From Chamaecrista fasciculata (lineage: Eukaryota; Streptophyta; Magnoliopsida; Fabales; Fabaceae), in the NCBI GenBank assembly GCA_003254925.1, contig QANZ01051043.1:1-64000 (forward strand): DNA of 64,000 nucleotides. The letters are read 5' to 3'. A model generated the notes under the pieces. It saw only the letters and a program-made list of their open reading frames with translations. It did not search any database and was not told the origin of the DNA. Shown piece by piece: positions 11,766-24,513 of this stretch. The position numbers and the translations under genes are program-made. Every line of letters begins with the position of its first letter. The stretch's first letter is position 1.

Positions 11766-12879
11766 CAACAACTATTGAATTATGAGTGCTTATTACAAGT
11801 TATAGATTAGTTAAGTTAACTCACATGAGTTGTAATATTTATTGAGTAAATATTTTACTAGTTAAACTTATCAAATTCACAAATTAAACTAGTGAACTTA
11901 TTAAATTTAACCTTGATACCTATACTTTTAAGGCAAAAGAGATACTATTATTAATTTATTTTGTTTAATTTATTTTAGGATAATTCTATGATGCAACTTA
12001 TTGTATCATGCAACAAAAAAGTGGTATAATCTTCATTATTTTCAAATAATTTAATTATGAAAAATAATAAAAAGTTGTTTCATAAACCAATCAAATAATT
12101 GAGATTATGCCACCTCACTCTCGCACAATATATTTTTATATTATAAACTTACCCTTATTTAAGATGCTTTGCTTCCTCATAACCGTGACGTTGCCCTCTT
12201 CTTCCTTAGATTCTTCATTCGTCCCGCATTTCATAAACTTTATTAGTTTGATACTTTGATTACAATTCATATGCTACCAGAAATAACCATATGTATAGCT
12301 AGTTTTGAGAGACTGACAAATTTAAAGCCATACTCATATCTAATTATGTATATTAATTAAACTAAATTACGTGCCTCTTCTATTACTTGAACGAAAAATT
12401 AAGTATTCATATGGGCTATGGCATATTTTGTTACACGACCCAAGAAGTTAATATGGACCTATTGATTGTTTTTTTGGACATAATATAATGTGAACCTATC
12501 TCATTGAAGGCCTCCAACATCTGCGATTTACGATGGGCTTACACTGTTACACAAAAAGTTTACATTCTCCACAATCCACCCTCTGAAAAAACAATAATTC
12601 AAGATAAATTACTTTTTTTTTTATGTAAAGTAAGATAAATTACTTTAAGAAAGTTGAAAAGTTCATAAATGATTATGTTATTAAAGTATAATTAGTGAAG
12701 TATTTTTTTATATCAATAATTAATAAAGTATTAATTGGAGAAATTGAATGGTAGCCAGTAGGTTAAAGTTTCTTAAAAATGGTAAAAATTAATTAAGATT
12801 ATATATATCAATATATATTATTAAAATGAAATTAAGAATTAAAGTAAAAATAACAAGTTTTACATTATTTTTGCCAAAT
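11766..12879. other. Intergenic, no gene seen
   Basis: AT-rich sequence without a convincing open frame. I saw no terminal inverted repeats or other defined structure. Confidence 0.5.
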
Positions 12880-13370
12880 ACTCACATTGGTCCAAAATAT
12901 ATAAGGTAGATTTCAAATTGGTCTTAAATGTTTCGTTTGTTTCAAATTGACTGTACATGTTTTCACCATTTTTCACATTTGGTCCCAAACAACAACTGAA
13001 CATTGTCATATATATCTCGTTTCACATTTGAACGCGATGAGTCTAAAGCTATGAGTTGTTTGATGAATTTTTTATCTATCCAATTCCGGTTGTTAGCAAA
13101 CAAAAGCAAATTAGATCCCCAAAGCGTCCTCCTCGTTTTACAGTTAAATAAGTAAAGTTGACTATATCTCTATTATTTTCAAGTTCAAATGTGACAAATT
13201 AAAAATTATTTGTTACTCTTTAGGAGTTCATTCTATGTTTAGTTGAGAGTTGAGACTATTGCCAAATGAAGTAAAATCGCGTCCAAAAATGACTTTGTAA
13301 CCAAAAGTGAAAAATCATGAAAACGTGTAAAATCAATTTAAAACAAATGAAACATTTAGAATTAATATAA
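12880..13370. repeat. R-family repeat
   Basis: The outer parts mirror each other loosely (TTGGTCTTAAATGTTTCGTT on the left; AAACAAATGAAACATTTAGA on the right). The interior carries the family phrases GAACGCGATGAGTC, CAACAAA and TATCTCTATTATTTTCAAGT. It is strongly diverged, so probably old. From 13371 to about 14880 I see only AT-rich sequence, some of it similar to dispersed repeats (GGGACCAATTTGAAAG near 13740). Confidence 0.5.
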
Positions 13371-15055
13371 CATCTATCTCATACTCAAGAGTCTAGAGAT
13401 CAATGTAAGTCAATGTTGTGAGAATTGGAACATATAAGAAATCGAATAAAGTGTTTAATTTCTCAGTCTAATTGATTTAACCAGTCAAACCGAAGGTTAA
13501 ATCATATGATATAATAAAAATGATAATTAAATATTATAAGTATAAACAATATATAAAATATAAATATTAAAATTATAATCATAGTAAATAGTTATAAATT
13601 GATAATTTATTACAAATAATTTATGTTATAATACAATAGTTTATATAGAGGGACTAAGATTGATAACAAAACAATTTTTAAGGGATTAAATATAAAACAC
13701 AATTTTTAGGAATTAAATTGAGAAAAGACAAATTTTGAGGGACCAATTTGAAAGTATTAATATTTGAGGGGTCAAAATAAAGTTTTAATATTTTAATTGA
13801 ATCAGAAAATTCTTTAACAGTTCACCAGACGATTCTATCTAATCCAATTATGTTCAAGTGTCAAAACAATTTTTATAATGAACTAACACGTTTTTTTGGT
13901 ATGACCAATATTTGAACCCATCAAATTGTCTATTCTAGTATGATTATATTTCTAACAATATTTATGTAAGTATTTTGAGCATAGTTTTCTATTGGTGCAC
14001 ACTAACATAGTGGCAAATAGTAGACTATACAGTAATATGAGACATAAAATCCTATAATTCCAGAGAATTAAAGCAATGATCAACTTTGCCTTAGATTCTG
14101 ATACTTGATAGTAACGTGGTAGATCTACATAGTTTTCTTTTTTCTTTGATATAGCTAGATCTACATAGTTAATGAGTACCAACCTAATTTTAACGCAATT
14201 AAAGAGAGCCCTCACCTACATTTTATCATTTTAAACATGACAAAAAGAAAATCATTTTTAATTCTAAAAGTTTTGGTGAAAATTTCATTATGATATTGAA
14301 ATATATTATTTCAATTTTATGTTAATAAATGTTAAAACTTTAAATGTATTTGAAATAAATATTAAATATGATGTGACATATTAGTTTACATATTTCTATA
14401 TTTCAATTAACTAATATTTGTCTTAAAATTAGTTTCGTCGGTCTGAATTCTGAAATAAAAAATCATAATAAAGAACAATCCAATAATTTCAAATCCAATT
14501 GCCAGTCATTTAATAGAAAAATTTTCAATTTCATTTTGTTACTTTTTTGGTCAAAATTTTTGCACTTCTCAAAATAAAAAAATTAGCAAGGTAAAGTCTA
14601 AAATAAAAATCACGACATATTTAAATGTAACTTAAAATATGTCGATTAATAATTAATAGTCATACATTTAAGGTAAACGTACATAACTATATGAATTATG
14701 TTATTTAGTCAATTATAAATATTATTTTAAATTATATAAGATGTAACTCAAAATAATATGAGAAATTCAATTTATATGCTTTATTGTATTTCTAAAAAAA
14801 GTTAACCTATTTTTTTTCAATATATAAGTAATCACTCTTTAAAAATTGTTATTTAAAATCTTCCATTTTGTTGACCAAAAAAAAAAACTTCCATTTATCT
14901 CCTTCATCTATAACTATTTCTACCCATTAATAATAATACAGAAAATTTTTGTCAATGGAGAACAATTTCTTCATTTCTTGTAGATAATGACAAGGGGCTC
15001 TTTATTCTCTATTTTAGAGGTGACAATAAATAAATAAATAAAATATTTAAATTGA

Positions 15056-15868
15056 TCATAAAAATTTATCCTTTAGTTTATTTTTTGATCTTAAATATTC
15101 TGAAGTATTCAAACTAGTCATAAATATTACTATTTAGTTTTATTTTAGTCCAAAACTATTAAATAAAGTCAAATCTCTCTCATTTTAAGTTTAGATGTGA
15201 TGAGTACAAAACTATGTTTTGCTTTTGACGAGTAGTTTCTTTATCCAGTTTGAATTATCAACAAATAAGGTCAAATCGAGTCATAAAAAGTGTGCCGCTT
15301 GTTTCACAGTCAAACAAGTAACATTGATTTCATCTATCTCATTTCAACTCTGAATATGACGAGTTACGAGTCACTTTTAATAAGTTTTTTTGTCCAATTA
15401 AAACCGTCAACAAATAAGATCAATTTAGGCTCAAAAGTGACTTTGGGACAAAAAACTTAAAAATTGTGAAAAATTGGTTCCAAACTCATTTCGAGTTTGA
15501 TTTGATCTAATTTATTAACGTTTTTAATTGGAAAAAAAATGATTCACTAAGAGTAACCTTAGCTTCAAACTCATCGCATCGCACTTTGAAACGAGAGACA
15601 TGACTAATTTTGCATATTTGATTATGAAACGAGCAACTCACTTTTAGAACTTGCGTGGACCTCGTTGATTGAAGGTTCCAACTAGATATAGAACATATTC
15701 ATCAAAAGTAACACGTAGCTATGGATTCGTTAAATTCAAACTTGAAACGAGAGAGACATGATCATATTTAGTAATTTGGAATCAAAATGAAACTAAATGA
15801 CAATATCTAGGACTAAGTTGAATATTTTGAAACATTTAGGACCAATTTGAGGATTTGACCAATAAAAT
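15056..15868. mobile_element. R-family insertion in the promoter of the first SEC16 copy
   Basis: The outer parts are inverted relative to each other: the left has TTAAATATTCTGAAGTATTC followed by AACTAGTC, and the right reads in complement TCCTAAATGTTTCAAAATAT followed by CAACTTAGTC. The interior holds the family phrases. It separates the leader of this gene copy from promoter sequence shared with the second copy, which lacks it. The ends are approximate and I see no clear target duplication. Confidence 0.6.
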
Positions 15869-16009
15869 AAAATCAAATATGAATAAAATACTCTAAAATT
15901 GAAAAAACGTAGTTGTGAGTGGGTGGGGTGGTGCGAAATTGGGGGCTTTCCCTCTGTTTACTATATCTCCTTCTCTCTTTGATTGTTTTGCTCATCCTTC
16001 AATGGATCT

Positions 16010-16289
16010 GTAAGTTAATTTGCTTTTCTTGGAATTTCTTCTTTTTGGCCTAACTTGCTGCGTTGAATTGAGGCCAAAGCTTGCAGTTTCTGGGTGATGT
16101 TTGGCTGGATTTCTGGCTCTTGGATTGCAGCGATTTCATAAATCCTAGATCCTGTTTCAATTTCGGTTCTTGTATCTTGTATTTTGACTTTTGATGTAAG
16201 GTGGCAGCAACTTTGAGGCTTGTTCGCTTTGGATCTCCAGTTTCGGTAGACATTGAGCTCCAATTTCGAGATTGAGGATTTTTTTTCAG
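16010..16289 (+). other. Predicted intron in the 5' leader of the first SEC16 copy
   Basis: A donor-like GTAAGTTAAT follows GGATCT, and the acceptor TTTTTTTCAG precedes the rest of the leader. The same pair occurs in the second copy (29582-29863). If it is not spliced, the leader carries a minimal upstream reading frame, ATG GAT CTG TAA, at 16002-16013. The splice itself would remove that stop. Confidence 0.5.
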
Positions 16290-16392
16290 GTGAGATTAGG
16301 GATTATTTGAGCATTTTTTCTTCGTTTTTTTGGGGATTGATTTGAATATTCGCTGGGATCAAGAGAGCTTGTGAAGGATTAGGGTTTTGGCG

Positions 16393-19300
16393 ATGGCTTC
16401 AAATCCTCCATTTCATGTGGAGGATCAGACCGATGAGGATTTCTTTGATAAATTGGTGGAAGATGAAGTGGGACCTGTTGAATCTGGCGACAATGATGGC
16501 AATCTTTCCGATGAGGCTAAAGTATATGCAAATATGGGGATTGGAGATGTTGATGCTGCATTTGGGAATTCAGACGGTGGCGAAAGTGGGTTTGAAGTTA
16601 AAGGTGAAAAGGGTAGTGCGATAGTGGATGCGAGTTTGGCTGGTGCCCCTGCAGAAGAGAAAAATTCGTTGGGGTCCTCTAGTTTAGTTGGGTGTGATAG
16701 TAACGTTGACAACAGCAACAACGGGATGGGATCACACTTCACATCGGCTTCAAATGTAAATAAGAGCAATGGAAGTTCAGAGATCAAGGAGGTGGGATGG
16801 AATTCATTTCATGCTGATTCGAATGGAAGTAATGCCATGGGTTTAGACTCTGACATTTTTAATGAATTAGAAGGAGATAAGGATTTTGTAGGGCAAGCCG
16901 ATGAAAGTTCAAATAATGAAGTTAAACATGGTTTTGAAGTTCAAAGTGAAGGCATAAATACTGCCGCTAATTATGCGCAATATCAAGATGATCAAGGTTC
17001 TAACTCATTTGTGGAATCAAATGCAAATGGGTACGACCAAAATAGCACTCAGTATTGGGAAGATCTTTATCCAGGTTGGAAGTATGATTACAACACTGGG
17101 CAATGGTATCAAATAGATGGCTCTAATGCAACGACAGCTAATCAGGGAAGCATTGAAGCCAGTTCTGCTGGAGATTGGACTGCTGCATCATCTGATGCAG
17201 CAGTCCAATCCACAGCAGAGGTCTCTTATTTTCAGCAAACAGCTCCGTCTATAGCTGGAACTTTAGCCGAAACCGGCACAACAGAAAGTGTATCCAGCTG
17301 GGGTCCTGTCTCACAAGGGAATAATAGGTACCCAGAACATATGGTTTTTGATCCCCAATATCCTGATTGGTATTACGATACAATTGCCCAAGAATGGCGC
17401 ATGTTGGAGACCTACAATTCCTCCATTCATGGACATGAAAATGGGCATTCCACTGCCAATACATTTTCACATAATGATAGTGGTTCCTACAGAGAGCATG
17501 GCCAAGCTGGCAATTATGAGTCACAGGGTGTTGGTAGCCAAGCTTTAGATGGAAGCTGGGGTGGTTCATATGATATTCATCATCAGCAGGGTTTAGACAT
17601 GCACACAAATGTGGCCACTAGTAAAAATGGGAAAAGCATGAATTCTTTTGGAAATCAGCAATTTAGGCATACTTATGGTTCTGGTGTTTCCGGAAACAAA
17701 TTAAATACTGCTAGTTCCTTTGGATCAGATCCATTATATGATAATGTAAGCAATAGTCATGGTTTGGCTAATGGAAATGTTGAACTGCCTGGCTTTGTCC
17801 ATAGTAAGGAAATTGTTCAGCAGTTTAATCATTCAAATACAATATTTGATGAACAAACAAATTATTCAGATCGCTATGCTGAAAGTCAGAAGCCCGTTAG
17901 CTATCCCCAGCAACCATTCCAGATTGGACATAACTACTCTTATGCCCCTCAAGTTGGAAGATCTTCTGCTGGACGACCTCCTCATGCACTGGTAACGTTT
18001 GGATTTGGTGGAAAACTCATTGTAATGAAAGATTCCAGTCATTTGAGCACATCCTATGGAAGCCAGGTTCGTTCTTGATTCCTCTATTCAATTTCATGAT
18101 CTAAATCTATGCTTCATTTAGTATCTAAATGCTTGGAGGTTGCATATTGTATTTCTTGTGTTTGAAATTTTAATTTGTTCCTCTCTTTCTCATGTTCATA
18201 TATTGATTTCGCTAAAGGATAACAATGCATATTTTTTTTTTTTTGAAAAAAATCTGAAGGACACTATGCAAGGCTCTCTTTCTGTATGGAACTTGATGGA
18301 CGTTGTCATGGGAAGCATTGGAAATATTACTGGTGATTATTTCCGTGCTCTGTGCCAGCAATCTTTCCCTGGTCCATTGGTTGGTGGGAGTGTTGGAAGT
18401 AAAGAATTGTACAAATGGGTAGATGAGAAGATTGCACACTGTGAATCACCTGACACAGATTATAAGAAAGGCGAAAGGTTGAGATTGCTTCTCTCCTTGC
18501 TTAAAATAGCTTGTCAACACTATGGAAAACTACGTTCTCCTTTTGGTACAGATGCTATTCTAAAAGTAAGATTCAGCTCTAATTGATTGACTTAAAATCC
18601 TTCCTCCCTTCGTTTCTAGGATATTGCCTATTGAGTCTTCCAATTAAAATTCTTCCTCTCTTCTTTTCTAGGATATTGTCAACTGAGTCTGTCATGCATT
18701 GCAATATTGTCCAAATTCTCTACAAAGACTGCACCGTGCATAAAATTAATTGTCCTGATATGTGTTATTTCTAATTGTTGTCTTTCATCTATACGTATTT
18801 TGGAGCCCCACCTTTTATGTAGTCTATCTTGCAGTGTTTTTATTATGATGATCTCGATGATATCAATCTATTTGTTTATTTATCTATGATAATGACCACC
18901 TTTTGGTGCAGTTTTTAATTTCTATGCAACATTACTGTTGTTCCTTATTCTCTTTTGATGATATCCCTCTATTTGTTTATGTATTTATGCTAATGCAGAG
19001 TTTTTAGTTGATGATATATTTGGATGCTGTAACTTCTTTGAGTTATTTAAATTGATTCATAAATGTTATGATTAACTTTAATTATCGTGCATCCTTGGTT
19101 GTTTGTGGTCCTTGGTCATATACATATTACTGTCACAATATAGTTCCTCAGGAGATCACTGCCATACCTTGGAACTTTTGGTTGTCATAATACAGGACAG
19201 TGATGCTCCTGAATCAGCTGTGGCAAAACTCTTTGCATCAACCAAGACGAGAGGCTATGGTATGCTGAGCCACTGCTTGCAGAATTTGCCTTCTGAAGGC

Positions 19301-22300
19301 CAAATGCGGGTATGTATTAAGTTGATTCCTGAGCTTATCATTCCCCCTCTCAGCTTGATATGTTTTTCATCCTTTAATTAATTTGGATTTTGATATAGGC
19401 GGCGGCTTCTGAGGTACAAAATCTTCTTGTCTCTGGCAAGAAGAAGGAGGCTTTGCAATGTGCACAAGAAGGTCAATTGTGGGGACCTGCACTTGTTCTT
19501 GCTTCACAACTTGGAGATCAGGTCATCTGTCATGTTTTTTTTTCTTGTTGTTTGAAAGCTGTAGAGAATGTGAGCTGTCTTAGCTAGACAGTTTCTTATA
19601 TATGTCCTATAGTCTCTTTTTTTCTTTTAACCCTGCTGGGGGAGTAAACTGTGGTGCATGTTTGCAATGCAGTTCTATGTTGATACAGTGAAGCAAATGG
19701 CACTTCACCAATTGGTTGCTGGATCTCCTTTGCGCACATTATGCCTTTTAATTGCAGGGCAACCGGCTGAAGTTTTCTCATCGGACACCTCAGCTAGTGG
19801 GCATCCTGGGGCTGTTAATATGCCTCAGCAGCCTGTACAGGTGATCTTAAGTGAATAAGCTAGCAATCCATAGGAGGACTATGCAATCCTGTTGTTTTCC
19901 TACTTCCAGGGTTTAATAGGCGTGGTGGTTGTTGGTATTTGCTTCACTAGGAAAGCCCAATCTTTTTTTTTTTTTTTGCTTTGCTATTTCAGCTTGGATC
20001 TAATGGTATGCTTGATGATTGGGAGGAGAATCTGGCTGTAATAACTGCAAACAGAACAAAGGATGATGAACTTGTAATTATACATCTTGGTGACTGCTTG
20101 TGGAGGGAAAAAAGTGAGGTATAATTGTTCTCAATCTTCTTGTCTTCTTTTTTTTTTTTTGGTCTTCTTTATCTTTTGCTTCCATGATATATATGCTTTT
20201 TATTCTGCTTCTAATTTGTGACATATATCTTAGATTACTGCTGCACACATCTGCTATTTAGTTGCGGAAGCAAACTTTGAGGCATACTCAGACAGTGCTA
20301 GACTGTGTCTTATTGGAGCGGATCACTGGAAATCTCCCCGAACTTTTGCTAGTCCAGAGGCTATCCAGGTTTTTCGACATCTCTTTATCCTTCTGTGTGT
20401 GTGTGCATTCGCTGAAGGAGGCTTTGGAATCTTCGGACACTCTGTTTTGGGTGCTCATATAATAATTTTCTTATGAAATATAACATTTTGGAGTTTTCCT
20501 GAAATGCTGGCAGATTCCCAGCATGCTTCATCTTTTTGGCATTTTGCAAGGTTCAAACTGGGACCTTTCGTAATTTCTACTATAACTGTCTACATGCCAC
20601 AGAAAATAGCATTAGCTCTCCTGATATAGACTTCTCACCTCTAACTCTTGTTTTATCTTAAAGATCACCTAGACATTTATTTATATCAACCTAACACTCT
20701 TTGCGATCTATAGGCTTTCAAATAACCTAACCACATATGACTGACTGCCTTGTGCTAGCATTTCCTGCTTTCCAAAAAATATCACTGTCAATATGATTCA
20801 ATATATGCTTCTGTAGACATTTTAATCAATGACACATTGACCCTAACATATATTCTTTGATGGGTACTTGGACAGAGGACTGAATTATACGAATACTCAA
20901 AGGTGCTTGGAAACTCTCAGTTTATTTTGCTCCCATTTCAGCCATATAAACTAATATACGCACATATGCTAGCTGAAGTGGGAAAAGTTTCAGACTCCTT
21001 GAAGTAAGTTCATAAAACATAATTTGGTATCATGTTTTATGTATTCTGTGTTCTCATGTGCATTTAACTTCAGGTATTGTCAGGCAGTACAAAAATCCCT
21101 AAAAACTGGCCGGGCCCCTGAGATAGAGACATGGAAACAATTGGTATCATCTCTTGAGGAGAGGCTTAAAACTCACCAACAGGTAATGCTTTATCCTTCA
21201 TGGAAATTATATCGTGTGGATATCGGAGAGCCTCATTGCTTTTAATTTTTACAGGGTGGTTATGCTGCTAATTTGGCTCCTGCAAAATTAGTGGACAAAT
21301 TGCTCAACTTTTTTGATAGTACTGCACACAAAGTTGTTGGCGGTTTACCACCACCTGCTCCATCAACATCCCATGGAAGTGTTCATGGGAGTGAACAAAA
21401 TTACCAGCATTTATCTCCTAGAGTTGTAAATAGTCAATCAACATTGGCCATGTCATCATTATTTCCTTCTGCTTCAAGTGAGTGGACAGCTGGTAGTAAT
21501 AAAATGACAAAGTCTAGTAGAAGCGTTTCTGAACCGGACTTTGGTAGAAGCCCTAGACAGGTGATTACACTTGAAGGTGTACTCCATAGATTTTTAGCTT
21601 TCTCTAGATTGTGTTTAGTTGACTTCTATTGAACTATTCTTTGAACTTGATGAAAAACCATTTTGATTCACTACAGGAAACATCACCTGATGAAGGCAAA
21701 GCAGCTTCAGGGGGCTCTTCTCGCTTTTCACGTTTTGGTTTTGGCTCACAGCTCTTCCAAAAGACAGTTGGGCTAGTCTTGAGACCTCGCACTGGAAAGC
21801 AGGTACTGAAATGTTTTTCCATGTTTTCCCTTCATCTTTTGAGTACCTATACAAATGGTTCTTATTCTGCTGCACTATATGAAGGCTAAATTGGGGGAAA
21901 CGAACAAATTCTATTATGATGAAAAGCTGAAGAGATGGGTAGAAGAAGGTGTCGATCCTCCTGCTGAAGAAGCTGCGCTGCCACCACCCCCTACAGCTAA
22001 TGCTTTCCAGAATGTTAAAACTGATTATGACTTGAAATCTGCGATGAAGACAGAAGGATTGCCATTAAATGAGGGTTCTGATATTAGAACTCCCAGTCCT
22101 GAACAAACACAAACTCTGGGGATCCCACCAATACCACCTAGCTCTAATCAATTTTCTTCCCGTGGACGCATGGGTGTTCGGTCCAGGTAACAACTTTTAA
22201 ATTTTATTCAGACAATGTTATGCTTTTCAGCAAGTATTAGCTCTATCAGGAGTTTGTATTTGCAAAGCATGAATTTCCTGCCAGTTGCTCTATCAGATTT

Positions 22301-23163
22301 TTTGTTTATGAAAAAAGAAATTGGAAGTTTTTGACGAATTATGAGAATTGTAGCACCCAGAAGGTCAAGCTATCATAATAGCGGTTCTTAAGATATCATT
22401 TGTCTTATCGTTAGTAACGTGTATGGATGATTATTTTGTCTCTGGACTTAACTAAAATGTATACTAAAAATATCTGATTTATGGAAAGGAAATTAGGAAG
22501 AGCATGTGGGATGCAGCCAGCTCAGTTTCAAGAAACAAGTGGAAGAGCTTATTATTAATAGTTCATTCTCTTATTCTTAAACAGCATTGGAAAGGTCAGT
22601 ATGATGAAACTGTTTATGGACTGTGCAGGTATGTTGACACCTTCAACAAAGGTGGAGGAACATCTGCAAACCTGTTTCAGTCGCCCCCGGTTCCATCGGT
22701 CAAGGCTGCTCTTCCTGCCAATGCAAAGTTTTTTATCCCTGCTCCTGCACCTTCATCAAATGAGCAGGCAATGGAGTCTATAGCAGAAAGCAATCAAGAA
22801 GATGGTGCAGCTAATGATGATACTTCAACATCTGTAACTTATGAATCTTTCCAATCCACCAATATTCCATCGTCAATGGGCATGCAGAGGTTTCCAAGCA
22901 TGAGTAACATCTCAAACAATGGACGAATTGCAAATGACAATGATTATCATCCCTCTCAATCACGCCAATCACGCCGTCGAACAGTTTCGTGGGGTGGTGG
23001 GAATTTTGATGGTTCATTTAGCCCTCCAAAAGTGGGTGAAGTTAAGCCTCTAGGGGAAGCCTTAGGCATGCCGCCTTCAAGTTTTATGCCTGATGAGTCT
23101 TCAATGCACACATCGGGGAAAAATGGCAGCTTTGGGGAAGATCTCCATGAGGTGGAACTTTGA
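16393..23163 (+). CDS. SEC16-type COPII scaffold protein, tandem copy 1
   Basis: SEC16 organises ER exit sites and recruits and regulates COPII coat components. Predicted coding exons are 16393-18066, 18260-18565, 19196-19309, 19399-19521, 19673-19840, 19993-20118, 20234-20368, 20876-21003, 21074-21182, 21255-21560, 21677-21802, 21885-22186 and 22629-23163. All use GT-AG and join in frame to 1383 residues, normal for plant SEC16. The N-terminus has the plant signature QTDEDFFDKLV (residues 12-22). Two aromatic repeats, YPGWKYDYNTGQW and YPDWYYDTIAQEW, follow near 225 and 312. The central conserved domain begins after ALVTFGFGGKL (about 530) and includes CQHYGKLRSPFG. The tail is Ser/Pro-rich with GETNKFYYDEKLKRWVEEG. 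ATG 16393 is preferred because it gives MASNPPF in both copies. Exon 1 contains a perfect hairpin absent from copy 2. Closest named relative: SEC16A/SEC16B (MAIGO5) of Arabidopsis. Confidence 0.93.
17175..17208 (+). repeat. Perfect 16-bp hairpin inside SEC16 copy 1 exon 1
   Basis: The arms TTGGACTGCTGCATCA (17175-17190) and TGATGCAGCAGTCCAA (17193-17208) are exact inverse complements with a 2-base loop. They fall in a 36-bp stretch (12 codons) that the second SEC16 copy lacks. The reading frame is kept. Confidence 0.9.
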
Positions 23164-23875
23164 ACAGATAGTTCGGCTGTAAATATCAAATTTTGTTATT
23201 ATCAACACAATAGTTGGGACTCCCCTGGATTTGCATCTCTGTTATGGAAGTACAGAATAGCGGTATACATCGAGTGGAGTTCATGAAGAAGCAGATGTCT
23301 TCTCTTTTCTACCCTCCCTGTTTTTTAAAATTTGAGTTCTCAACTCCCAACCTGGCGATGTATGATTGATGGTGGTTGGCTCACATAATATGAGGTATTG
23401 TTGTTTACTTTACACGCCAAAGGAGTTGGGTCACCATATTCTGCTTAATGAACTAATGCTATGCAGAAAGTGGGGGATAGTGTTGCTACCAAGTAGAGTA
23501 GCTCAGTTCATTTGTTCATTTTATTATAAATTACACAAAATGTCCCTCGAGGAAAAAATATGGCCTCAACAGATCAATGACAAAAGAATAGTGTATGGAA
23601 TTGTGAAAAATAAGTTGTCCCATTTGTATTTTTTTAAAATGAAATTGAATTTATTTGATGGATAGAAGTTTCAGTCTTGATTAGAAATGTTTTACATGTA
23701 AATTATGCTGTTCTGCCATGGCCTGAAGATGGTTGATTTCCTTATATGTGAGGAGTATTAGATTCTTGTTGAAAATTATAAAAATCTTGGATGTATTAGT
23801 TCTCACCACATTCAGTGAAGTTAGGCTTTGAATAGAAAACGGATCCATTTCTTGTTGGATCAGATATGATTTGAC

Positions 23876-24280
23876 AATTGACACTAGAATAGGCAATGAA
23901 ACATCGGACAGGTCGTGCTATGCAATTTATTAGTCTGGATGTCTAATATAGAAGGAAAAAAAGAATTTGAATGATTGTGTAAGAGCAGCGATGTTTTAAC
24001 ACGAAGGAGGGGAGTTGCAATGTTCTCTCTACTCTATTAAAAATAACAATTAATTTTTTAATATATTAATTTCGTAACAATGTACTCTCACCATCAGTAT
24101 CATTATCTTTTATATCTTTTAAGTCCCATGTGAGTTGTAAAAAGATTTGAAATCACAATGTATGATATATTTTTAAATTATAACTTTAAATCATTATAAA
24201 GGTAAATATGTTATTTAACCATTTTATAAAGTATTTATATAAATTACAAGAACTTAAAAGATAGAAAGATAATAGTGTTA
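23876..24280. other. Intergenic, no gene seen
   Basis: 3' flank beyond the duplicated block. AT-rich, with no clear repeats or open frame. A run of GTAATGAAATG phrases begins at its right edge and leads into the next element. Confidence 0.5.
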
Positions 24281-24513
24281 TTAGAAGTAGGTAATGAAAT
24301 GATGATTTTATGTAATGAAATGGTAATGAGAAAATTATGTAATGAAAATGGTGTTTGGATTAGTTTGAGAAGTAATGAAAAAAATAGGATGTGAAATTAT
24401 GAAAAAGGGTATGTAATAATTGTGGTTGGTTGAAATAAATATATGGTTTTTTAAAATTGTATAGGGGTAGAATTGATAATTGATAATGAAAATAGATAGA
24501 AATAAAAAAATAA

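Larger units (their letters stand above)
14880..23875 (+). repeat. Left unit of the SEC16 tandem duplication
   Basis: Exons, introns, leader and 3' flank match the unit at about 29200-37050 with small differences. Upstream homology resumes at 14980-15040 (GACAAGGGGCTC...TTTATTCTC), which matches 29210-29270, so the duplicated block includes part of the promoter. The two units lie in the same orientation about 13.6 kb apart. The boundaries are approximate, read by eye. Confidence 0.75.

Noticed and set aside
16425-17608. Antisense open frames within SEC16 exon 1
   Set aside because: The same frames appear in the second copy only because the coding strand is conserved; they carry no recognisable domain.
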